Origin: Centropus unirufus
Taxonomy: Eukaryota; Chordata; Aves; Cuculiformes; Centropidae
Direction: 5' to 3'
Assembly (NCBI GenBank): GCA_013397695.1
Contig: VYZI01000068.1
Span: 1,632,637 to 1,696,636 of the forward strand
Length of the DNA stretch: 64,000 nucleotides
The notes beneath the pieces were generated by a model. The model saw only the letters and a program-made list of their open reading frames with translations, was not told the DNA's origin and did not search any database. The position numbers and the translations under genes are program-made. Of the stretch, positions 12,801 to 24,800 are shown one piece after another. Within the stretch, counting starts at the first letter, position 1. The number at the start of each line of letters is the position of its first letter.

Positions 12801-15800
12801 TCCAGTATGTGAAGGAGGCCTACAAGAAACCTGGAGAGGGACTTCTTACAAGACCCTTTAGAGATAGAATTAAGGGGAATGGCTTTAAACTGGGCAGGGA
12901 AGATTTATATAGGACACTAGGAAGAAATTCTTCATGACGAGGGTGGTGAGGCATTGGCACAAATTGTCCAGGGAAGCTGTGGATGCCCTCTCCCTGAAGG
13001 TGTTCCAAGGCCAGCTTGGATGGGGCCTGGAGCAGCCTGGTCTGGTGGGAGGTGTCCCTGCTCATGGCATGGTGGCCTGGAAGTGGATGATCTTTAAGGT
13101 CCTTTCCAACCCAAACCATTCTGATTCTAAATGGAGGCAAAGAAATACCCAGGTGTGGCCATGCATCTGCTGTCTGCTTTTCATTATCCTAAAAGGAAGT
13201 TTTTTCCTTTTCTTGTTCAGATATATTTAAAAAAGAACAACCACAGACTTCCCCATTTAACTGGTATCTTATAAATGGAATATACTGGGGTTTATTTACA
13301 TTGGAAAGACTAATCCAAATTGGGGAATATATTGTTACAGAGACATTGCCACTTAAAAGGCAAGATATTCCTTGCTATTTTATAAGTTTCCTTCATGCTT
13401 CTGTGTGTTACTTGAGTGTGCAGCAGGTGTCACAAGGGTGGAGTTGCATTTTCTTCTGAAAACCTTTGGAAAATAATTGTGATATAGGAATTGGAGAAAG
13501 GACACAGCTGCTGGAGAGTGGAGAACACATGCTGGGAAAGAAAGGGAACGATGATAGAGCAATAACTCCTTTTGACAAATGGAGTGACAGGGGTGTTGTG
13601 GGGTGGAGTTTATTATTATTATTTGTATTGGAGATTCGTCAGTTTGTGTTCTTCACCCTTTTTTGTCGATGGACTAAAATTTTAGGGATTTTTTTTTTTC
13701 TTTGCTATCTCAGTAAAACAGACCAAGGGGATCGTTGGGAGATGCTGTGGAGAAACTGGTGGTGGTTCTTGGGTGGCTGTTTGATGCAAGGCCGGAACCG
13801 TGCTTTCCACCACAGTCCTGTTCAGAGACTTCTGTGGTGACTGTAAATGCCTTTGGTGTTGCTTTATATCACTTTCCTGTTTCTTGGGGAAACTGATAAG
13901 GAGGCAGCAGTGAAATGCAGGAACTGACTTCACTGAATGTCAGGCTTAGATGGGCAACTGGAAAGTAAGCCCTGATTTGCCACAAAGGAGTTTGCTCAGT
14001 GATATCATTGGAGGCTACAAAACTCTGGTCTAGGCTCATTAATGCTATATCATCTTTACCACTGAACACATAAAAGAACCAACTTTTTCTTTAATGTGTT
14101 TACCAATACGTGGTAGCTTTAAATTCTCATATTTATTTCTAAGATTAAGCATGTGCTTTATTTTTTTGTGTGTTCTGTTTTCCCTGCAGAATTTAAACAA
14201 GCAAGCCTATGATTTGGCAAAGGCTTTGCTGAAGAGGACAGCGCAGGCAATCGAACCGTACATCACGAATGTAAGTGAAGTCTGCAAACAGAGAAATCAA
14301 TGCATCTCTTAAATAGCTGTATCATAAAAAGAATGAATTGCATATGGGCACGCAGGACCGTAAAAGAACTTTTTATGAGCTCTCAATTGTTCTTTGAGAG
14401 AATTGTTATAGTAATGAAGCACTGTGTAACCTGTCTCTGAGTGTAATTGTTTGCTATGTAGAAAGTACGAAGCTCATTACAATTTTCATGTCTGAAATGG
14501 AATGGGCAGTTTACTTTCTTCTGTCTTGGGAGACTTTAGTCCTTAACGTGACTGGAAGACCGAATGTACTTATCTATATTGTCCTGATAAAAATACATCA
14601 ATGCATTGGTCTTATGGCAAATCTATTTTTCTAACAAGGGGATGCGATTATATAGCAGGTAGGAGAAGTGAGCACAGAGCAGGATTTTAATGCTGTTGTC
14701 ACAGGAAAAGAGGAGGAAATTGAATCTATTCTTAGATTGCTACTAAGATGATCTGATGGCTGGAGCACCTCTGCTATGAGCACAGGCTGAGAAAGTTGGG
14801 GCTGGAGAAGAGAAGACTCGAGGGAGACTTTAGAACAGCTTTTCAGGACCTGAACGGAGCTACGGGAAAGCTGGGGAAGGATTTTTATTTTTTTTAACAA
14901 GGGCAGGTGGCGATAGGATGAGGGGGAATGGCTTTAAATTGGAGAGGAGTAGATCTAGACTGGACATTGGGAAGAAATCCTTTGCTATGAGGGTGGTGAG
15001 GCACTGGCACAGGTAGCCCAGGGAAGTTGTGGATGCCACTTCTCTGGAGGTGTTCAAGGTCAGGTTTGATGGGACCTTGAGCAGCCTGGTCTAGTTCTAG
15101 TGGAGGGTGGCCTTGTGCATGGCAGGGGGCTTGGGACTGGATGATCTTTAAGGTCCCTTCCAATCCAAACCATACTATGATTCTTTGTTAGTAAGGAGAA
15201 AATCAGCAAGTGGGGTGAGGATTGTAACCAAGTTCAGTGTAGACATCATAGGTGTTGCAAGAGAAGAGGGATAAAAGGAAGGAAAGATCAGGCAGGAGTC
15301 TACTCTAAATTAAGTTGCACAATAGCAGGGGTGAAAACATCACACTTCTTTAAAGTATATAAGGGTTTAGCAGGTCTCATGGCAGCTATCCAAAATTGAA
15401 AGCAATAGAAAATTTCCAATGTTATGTGTTGCTTTTGGACTTGTAACACCTGTGGTACTTGGAAGGTGGGCACCTTATAAAACTTCCAAAAATTCTCAGT
15501 GAAAACTTCCTCCAAAGCTGTTTCAGACCTACTGTTTGGGAGAGTATCTCTAAGTGGAAAAGTGTTTAATGTTGTTTGTGTAAGGTTAGATTGAAGATCT
15601 GTGGGTTTTAAGGAAGTCTGGACAATAAGAAACTTCCTCCTGTGGAAGGCCTACATGCGTTTTTCTGTTCTTACATTCCCACAAATGGGAAATAATCTAG
15701 GGTCCAGTTTCTCTGTTTTGGAAGTTTCTTCCTTAAAATATATTAAAGAACAGTAGGGCTTAGTTGCCTAACCAGGAATATGTATGTTACAGGCAACTCT

Positions 15801-18800
15801 GTATCCACAAAAGGAAACCATTGTCCGAACTCAGTGTGGAGTCTTAATATTCTAATGAGATGCAGTTGTCTGTTGTTTTCTAGTCAGTTACTAGAAACTG
15901 TTGACTTTTTATGTTGCATCACTTGTTGGGGTTCACTTTATTACCTTAAACAATGGGTTTTGTTTCTCTCCTGGTAGGATTCATTTTACCAGGGACAGAG
16001 GGTCGTACTACACTGTTCATGTGTCCCAAGTTTGTTAATAGGAAGGTGAAGCACCACGTCAGTGGCTTCTGTTGCCTTAGTGGCACATGGAAAGGGTAGA
16101 ATTTTTTAGCTACACTCCAATACTGTTGTAACCCAAAGAGAAGAAAAGCTTTCCAAATTATGTCCTACCTCTCATGAGCAGGGGTGGCACACTCCTACTG
16201 AGTTGCTTCTTGCCCATCCATTAGGAGAGGACGGAGTTGTATGTAGTGTGGAATTAATGGGTTTATATTAGAAAATATCTTCTGTAATGAGAAGTATGAA
16301 GTTTCCTTCAAACCCCTCAACTTTACCAGGAAAAATAGTTGCTTTACAGCTCCATTATGGTGTCTGTAAATGTAAATTTTTGAACAGCTGGTTATTAATT
16401 CCTACGCTTTTACTTACAGCTCCTTAACCTGTCAGCTGGGTAGTCTGGTAATTAGCCAGTTGTTTCAGCCCAATTTCGGCTAAATGTTAGAGTGCTTTTA
16501 AAGTGATTGTTCTTGATAATGAAATAACTCTAAATATAGTGACACTATAAAAAGGTCTGATGCCTTGCAACTCCTCTGAAGTAGTGTTTCTCTTAAATTA
16601 TTTGTAAGCTTGCTGTGGTAAGCTAAATATCACTTTTATGTGTCTTCCTTTATGTGTACAATTGAATACAAAACAATGGTATAAAACAATGATATAAATC
16701 CTGATCAGTGCAGTCCCATCTCCTTTTATTTTTTTCTTTAAATTGTGGTGAAATCTAATGTTGTAAGATTAAAGGGTAGGTTTAGTGATAGACAAGCATA
16801 GGATTTATAAGAGTGTGTATTGATGCACTATGTTTTATTTTCCAGTTCTTCAATCAGGTCCTCATGCTTGGCAAAACGTCAATCAGTGACCTCTCGGAGC
16901 ACGTGTTTGACCTGATTCTGGAGTTGTACAACATAGACAGTCACCTCTTGCTTTCTGTTCTGCCACAACTTGAATTCAAACTTAAGGTAAACTCCTCTCT
17001 TACTTCCTGTGTGTTTGAAATGTGTGCTTTGGTTGTTAATGTGATTTTTTTTTTTAATTTTTAATTAAGTTTGTAAAATTATTTGGTGTATATAACTAAT
17101 GTTTACATGAAGGACACAGAATATCTACATTGTTTCCAGGAAAAATCCCCTCAAAAAAGGTAGTTTAACCTCAATGTATTGCCTACAGTGCATGCATGTG
17201 TATGGTTGGGGTTCAGTAGTTTGGCTTTCTTTTTCTTTTTTTTTCTTTCTTTTTTTTTTTTTGTGTCTTTCTTTCAGGCCATAACTTGAGAACCTGACCT
17301 GTTTTGCTCTGTGGTTTTACTGTGGTGTTTGTGGTGAAGGGCTTTGATATGTTGGAACCTTGTGGTGCTACCTGTGCAGAGAAACTGCACCTGTTCAAAA
17401 TAGTGCATTTTGGCAGGGAAAATTGGGCACTGTGTTAATAAGGCTGACGTTCTGACAATCTTGACCAAATGAAAGAGTTGTGACAGGTGGAAATAGAGCA
17501 CTGGAGTCTTCAAATATGTCTTGCAGTCATTGCTACAATGACTTCTGTGGGTTTTCATACTTGTATCTGAAGAATGAGAGTTCTCTATTTAACGGGTAAT
17601 TTTCCTTTTATCTCTCTACCATTTTGGAGAGTCCCTGGCGAAATCCAGTACAGCAGCTTTGTTCTGCACTATCTTTATTCTGTGGAAGTGGAGAATTTGA
17701 TTAGTTTTGTATTATGAAGGTTGAAAGCCATTTCTAACTAAACACGAGGGCGAATATGCAGCTTCTAAATTTGCATGGATTTTTGTTACTGAGGACAGAT
17801 TTTAGGCAGAACCTTCGGCCTGTTCTCACTGCAGTAGTTCTTACCACAGTGGCATTTTCATGACTGTTATTTTTTTCCCTGATGTTCCGAGGCAGGCAGC
17901 CACCCTTGCTGGATAAGTTGTTTTTTAATGGCTCTATTTCTCATTCACAGTTGCGGAAGCAGCTGGGTTCAAGTCCTTGCTCTGCCTGAGACCTGGCCTT
18001 TTTTAGCTCTTAATTCCTGTTCTTGCAGACGATGAACTGTTATCGTTCTAGTCCAATAAAAACAGAACTTCTGCAGCCGAAGCTGTTATCCAAGAGATTT
18101 AATCTTAACTGCTGCCACATCCTTTTTTTTTCCCCAGCCATAATTGCAGTAACCTTTCCATCATTGAGTCCGTTTAAAACTAAACTCGTTGACTCTGTAT
18201 TCCAGTATTTTAATACAAACTTCTTTTTTGTATCCCATTTTACCACTGTAATCAGCAAGTTGAATAGCCCAACACTTAACCTTTTGTATTCCTGAACTGC
18301 TGCAGCCCCAAACTACTTCTGGTCTCTTCCTTCAGCTGAGTGATCTCAGCCCAAAGTATTTCCCTCTATTCTTTGTGCCTCTTAATTTACAGCACATTTT
18401 TTCAGGTTTACATTTCTGTTGTTTATTGTTCTCTTTCTAGATTAAACATGTATTTTGTTGCTTTTTGTGTTCTCAATCCTTACTATAGTTTTCTCCTAAT
18501 GTAGCCAGCACTGTGCCCGGGTGGCCAAGAAGGCCAATGGCATTTTGTGCTGTATCAGAAACAGCGTGGCCAACAGGGCCAGGGAGGTGATTCTGCCCCT
18601 GGACTTGGCACTGGTGAGGTCGCACCTTGAATCCTGGGTTCAGTTCTGGGCCCCTCACTCCAAGAAGGATGTTGAGGTTCTGGAGCTTGTCCAGAGTAGG
18701 GCAACAAACCTGGTGAAGGGGCTAGAGAACAAGTCTTATGAGGAGCAGCTGAGGAATGTGGGGTTGTTCAGCCTGGAGAAGAGGAGGCCGAGGGGAGACC

Positions 18801-21800
18801 TTATCCCTGCCTCTAACTGCCTGAAAGGAGGTTGTGGAGAGGTGGGTGCTGGTCTCTTCTCCCAAGTGACAGGCGGATAGGAAAAGGGCGAATGGCCTCA
18901 AGCTGCAACAGGGCAGGTTCAAATTGGACATTAGGAAAAAAATTTTCACCAGGCACTGACCCCGGCTGCCCAGGGAGGTGGTTGCGTCTCCATCCCTGGA
19001 GGTGTTTAAAAGACTGGGAGATGAGGTGCTTAGGAATACATTTAGTGGTGGATAGGTACAGTTGGACTGGATGATCTCAGAGGTCTTTCCTATCCCAGTG
19101 ATCCTATGATTCGATTATCCATCTTTCAAGGGAAAAACTGAGCCCCCTCTATTTGAAATAGGATAATCTTGGTTTCAATCCTGAGCTTACCCAGAGAAGC
19201 TGTGGATGCCCCATCACTGAAAGACGTTCAAGGCCAGGCTGAATGTGGCTTTGAGCTGCCTTATCTAGTGTAAGGTGTCCTTGCCTATGGCAGCATCTTG
19301 GACTGGATCTTTGAAGGCTCCTTCCAACCTGGGCCTCTTTATGGTTTTAAATTAGTTGAGAGGTTTGTAAGATCTTTCTGTGGTTAAAAGGATATTTAGA
19401 ATATGAATGTTCCAAAAGAACAATGAAATGTGGTCAGCCTGTGGGTTTGAGATCAACACAAGTTCATTCTTTATGCAGACCTGTCAGTGATGATTATATT
19501 TCCACTCCAGCTGTAGTGGTGGCTTCATTCTAATCGGTCTCAGAAGAGTAGAGGGGCAGAATCGCCTCCCTTGCCCTGCTGGCCACGCTGCTTTTGATGC
19601 AGCCCAGGATATGTTTGTCTTTCTGGGCGTTGAGCAGATGTTCCTGGCTCGTGTCAGGCTTCTCTCATCAGTCAGCACCTCCAGGTCCTTCTTGACAGGG
19701 CTGCTCTCAATCACATCATCTCCCATCTTGTACTGAAACCAAGGGTTGCCCTGGCCCTGGTATAGGACCTTGCACTTGGCCTTGTTGAACCTCAAGAGGG
19801 TCACACGGATTGTCTATGTGGCTCTTAAATACACAGATGTGGTAGTAGGAGTCCAATCCTAGGAGCAAATATTCAAATAATGCGTATGGGCTAGTTGGGC
19901 GTTTCTTGTATTCCAGGATCTCGTACAGCTGCTTTGCTGCCTAAGAGCTTTCTATTACACTTAAAGCAGATGATGTTGATGGAAAGCTGTGGCTGTCTCA
20001 GCTGTTTGGTCAGCTTTGAGGAGTGAAGATGTGTCAGAATGGTCTCACCTTGCTTGCACTGAACACGTGGAAGCAGACACACAATGTGTGCTTTTCAAAG
20101 ATTATTTGGGTAATTGCTCTCTGCGTCTTTTCTTTGTAATTGGCTTTAAAAGCAGGGAATTAAAGTAAGTTTGGCCACTTGGTGTAGACTCGCGGTTGGC
20201 TTTCTCTGAGCAAGATAACAGTGTTCTGGCTTACTTCATAGCTGATGCTTTAAAAAACATTCTCGGGTTTCAAACTTGGCAAGTTCTTCATTACTTTGAA
20301 CAGAACCAAATATGTTTTGATCATTTCAGTGAAATTGATTTAAGCAAAATAAGTCAATTTCTTAAAGCATTTTCCTACGTTCTGTTGTAGTTTGAACCAT
20401 TTTTTATCCAAGAGCTGTTCTTTTGTTCTTTTTAAATCCTTTTGATGTTCTCTAAAACATCTTTTTACCAGGAGAGAATGAGAAATGGTCACTTTAATAC
20501 AGATATTCAACAATCTTTTTTTTTTTTACTGGCCCTGTCATGTAAAGCCTGAAGAACAATGAAGCTCACCTCAGTAGGGCACAAGACTTTAATTCTTATT
20601 TCCCAGTTGGTATTAGGCCTCTATAAGAATAGGATGATGTGGCATGGGATTTCCAAAGGCAAATCTTAAAGAACTTGATTATTGACAACCTGAAAAAAAT
20701 GTCTTCACTTTTGACAACAAAGCAGGAAATTGTCAGCCAAACAGGAGAAGACAATAATTCCTGGTGGAGTGATATTATAGTGAAAGGCTTTGAAGGATCA
20801 TCCTTTAGAAACTCCATCTCGGTGTTATAGTTGTGCATGCATTTTACTTCCTGTTACTGGGTGCCCAAAAAGAAACAGAATTTAGTTTGTTCTTCGTTCA
20901 TTTTTACTTGAGAAGCATCAAGGAGACAGATGTTGTGGTCCTGGAGCTATGTGATTGCTGATGAATCTTCTTTGGTGAATGGGATGAGTCAGTTTACAAT
21001 AAGGGGAGCCTTTCCGGCAGCTCTTCACCCAAAGCAAAATGCTGATTCATATCCATTTATTTCTTATAACGTTGCTGAGACTGAGCTGGAGAACGTCACC
21101 AAGTTGTCCTCAGGAGCAGCTTGAAATCCTGAGCTGAATATAAAAGGATAATGATGCCGATAAATTTCTTTGCTGCCTCTTTGGTTCTGTGCACACTTTC
21201 CTCCTATAATTTCTCTGTTTTCTTATGTTTGGCCCTGCTGGGAGTGTTTTTGGTTTACTTTGTCTCAAGAACAGTCAGTGCCAGAGACTTTGGCTGCTGT
21301 GACATGACTTTGATCTTTTCTTACCATTATTCCCTTCCAGAGCTTGGTGGGCTGAGGCTGCCGCCACAAAGTATTATCTGTGACATCTTTGGATAGAGTG
21401 GATATTGTTCACTTAAGTCTTCCAGTGACATCATCTTTAGAGAATCTGTTGTCCATTGGAGATGGGAGGGAAGTGGGCCAGTTTTTCTGGACACGTAAAT
21501 GGCTTTTAAGGAGTGTTAGGGGTGTGCTGCAGAACTGGAGCACATTTTTCTGGGAGAATGTGCAAGTAGGGTGCTGTTTGTGGACGAGCTGGGCTCTCAA
21601 GTCTTCTGGACCATCTTGTCCTTGAGTCATAGAAAATTCACACCATGCTGCAGGAACTGGAGTTCAGTCCTGCTCATAGTCACCTGCTGAAGTTTCAACA
21701 GAGTCCCATTGTGGGCGGTTCATGGGCCAAATGTCTGAGTGCCCATCACTCCAAGGAAACCTTTGCAGAGAACTGTAGCCTTGCTCAGTGGGAGGTCGTG

Positions 21801-24800
21801 TCCAGGCTTCTCCTGTGACTGAGCGTGGCCTATGGTGAAGCTGTGCCCTGCCTTGGGAGAGAAGGGCCGAGTTCTGTCTGAGGACAGACGGAGAAGTGTG
21901 AAATCTGTTGGATGTGCTCCTGTCTCATGACTTGCAAGGGCTGTCATGTTCCTTGCCGTAAGTTCTAGTTAGCGTGAAGGGTAGAAGGGGCTTTTGATTT
22001 TGATTGTTCCAGTTTTGAGGACCTTCTCCTGTTCTTGGAGGATGCTGAAAGCTCTCAGTCTTCTTGACTTGTTCTTTCAGGGGTTGGTTGCTTGTTTCAT
22101 CTTGGCCTTAGGGTGCTTGGTCTCACAGTATGGGTGCAGGGTATTTTGTGATTGTGTTTCTCTTAGCTGTTTCTTCCTGGCTTCAGCCACTTCTCCACCA
22201 GTTGTATATTCTGTATATGAAACAAATTTCCATGAGGAATTTTACTTTTGTCCTTCTGAACACTTTGTGGCTGGGCTCAACCCACTACACTTCTGTTGGT
22301 GTTATAAAAAAGCTCCTGTGTTCTCACGTGTCAGCAAAGGAACATTGAGTGTCAAATCAGGGGGGCTGCTCACTGGGAATTGTTTTTTTTACCTGAATTT
22401 GGAAAGGTGCTGGGGAATTAGCAGGAGGATGCACACTGGAATTTAACTTGACCTTTGCTGTGAGGAGCAGTCTTTTGTGCCTGATCTTGGTGTTACAAAG
22501 CAATGTGTTTAGTGATCTAGCATTGACACAGGGCAAGAGAGAAGAGTCAGGAATGTAGTGTTGTGGGTGCCAGCTTGGGAATGAAACAGATATTCCTTCA
22601 TTTGAATTTGATATTTGAATTATAGAAATTGTTATTACTGAAAGTGAGCACCATTTTAATGTTCAAGAGGATGAAAAACTCATTAATAGAGTATTTAGGG
22701 AATAACCGTAATGGGATTTAGGTCTTCATTTTTCAATGCTACTAAACCAATATGAGGTAATGAACAAAATCATTGAAATGTTGACTCTTATTATCGTAGA
22801 GCTGCCTTTCTTCCTTCTGGTTAGTTGAAATGTTAGGCAAGTTTCAGTTTATATGTCTACTTCTGGTTCTTCAATGCTGCATTCATTAACAAGAAGAGCC
22901 AGTCAATTTTTCTTACCTTAGGAGCTTATATAAGGATGTTTTTCAAGGAGGCCAACACCTGGGCACAAATTTAGAAACTACCAAATGCTCCAGGTCCATA
23001 ACCACAAATACTCATTGTTTCTACAAAAAGGACTAAACGTGAGTGGGGTGTCTTTATAATAGGATTAGCAGCTAATACAGACAAAGCTTCTTCTGTGGCT
23101 AATTCATTAAGGATATTTTAGTTTTTTTAATCCCCTTTTCTCCCCTTGCTTTTTCTCCTTTTCTCCCCTCGCTCTTCTCCTCCTGGCTGTATAATTCACT
23201 TGTTGAATGTTTACTGTTCTCCACACCCCTCCTGCCCTTCCACCCTCAGGTGTCTTGCTCTGGATCTGTGTGAGTTACCTAGAGAAATCCAGACATGTGT
23301 AATATTTTTAATATTTTGTTGGCTTAACCAGAAGTGACTGGATGTGAGTAATAGAGATTGGACTAATACCAGCTAAAAAAAAATAAAAATCTTAACCCCA
23401 AATGCACAGAAAAATAATTTGTGGTGTAATGGGCACTTAGAAGCTGAACCTCATCAAGGAAAAAAGATCATTTGTTGCAGGTAAAGAGGAGGAGGTTGAA
23501 GATGGCTTTCTGTCAATCTGAATTTCAATTGGAAAAAATGGTCAAGTGCAGACAAACACATCAACAGCTTTACTGTTAATGCTGCTTATACTTAATATGG
23601 AAGTGCGTTCTGAAGAATGATCGACTCCTGTAATGTAGTGATGTATCCATGTTAGATTTAGTCATTCTTGACTTCTCTTGCTCTGTTACTTTAAGGATAT
23701 AATGAATCTATAATCCATTCACATTCTTGGGAGGCTGAAATTTGTATTTAAAAGAAGGGGAGTTGAGGTGCTCAGGGATATGGTTTAGTGGTGGACAGGT
23801 ATGGCTGGACTTGATGATCTCGAAGGTATGGAGTTCCCATCCCTGGATGTATCTGTGATTCTGCAAATTAAAAGGACACTCTGGCAAACTTTTCAGTGTA
23901 TTTATGCTATTAAGTCAGATAGAAATAGTTGGTGTTTGACTGTGGTGTTGTTTTAGAGAACTTAGAGAGCTGTTTTGTGCTCTTGTTCACATTCGAAAGG
24001 TGATGTTGAATTAATAAGAATGTCAAAGATGATAGAAAACAGTAGTTTTAAACAGTCCTTGTCTTTATTTTAGTCCTTTTTCTAATAATAATAATAAAGG
24101 AGAAATAACACCTGGTTAATATAAACTGATTTTAGCTTGTCCCTTTTCAAAGATGCGTTGCAGCCAGTTCTGTTCTGGCTTCTCCTCTTCTGCTCTCCAT
24201 CTTCACTGCTCCACTTATCCCCTTCAACAGAAGAAAAAACACGGTGAACAGTGTCCAGTGATAAATGAAAACTTAGCAGGCCTTGCTTTATCTCTCTTAG
24301 GGCTAATGTTAAATATGAAAGAAAAGGACCTGTTGTGACTCAGCACTTTTAAATACGGCTTGAAATACCAGACCAGATCCTGTGCGTCTCAGGTCTTGGG
24401 TGCTTCGTGTGACGTTCTCTAAGAACTTGTTTTCTGAAAACTTTTTTCCTTTTACCTATATGTTTGTAATTACACAGTGTTCTGGAGAAGTGTAAAACTT
24501 TATGTGCTGACAAATGTAGTTTTGTGTTGTGCTTGATTTTGTGTAGGCTTTTATAAGCACTTGTCAGGTTCCCTAACATCATCAGTAACTGAGTTAAACG
24601 CTCATATGTATTTGTATTTTTCTCCAGGCTTTGTTCACTTTATTTTTTTTTTTTACTCTGCTTTTTTTTTCACTTTATTGTTTTGTCTTCCGCCAGTAAT
24701 AGTGAAGATTTTTTTTCTTGAAATCTAAGTTTGTGAACAAGAAAAATCAATTAACCTGTATTGTGGTATTTCTAGAGGTGATTAAGGACAGTGATACAAA

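Larger units (their letters stand above)
8693..14189 (+). other. Intron 5
   Basis: This 5.5 kb intron holds CR1 fragments at 10085-10223 (+), 10229-10890 (-) and 12751-13129 (+), plus AT-rich simple sequence near 9456-9492, 12048-12070 and 13610-13623. I see nothing in 8693-9455, 10891-12047 or 13624-14189 beyond unique intronic sequence. Confidence 0.88.

Noticed and set aside
17270..17282. A splice acceptor after a long pyrimidine tract in intron 7, suggesting a hidden exon
   Set aside because: The sequence after it does not match PDS5B, and exons 7 and 8 already join in phase without it.
21994..22446. A 150-codon open frame in intron 7 as a nested gene
   Set aside because: It starts at a non-ATG codon. 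From the first ATG (22042) it is a Cys/Phe-rich product with no recognisable domain, typical of chance translation.
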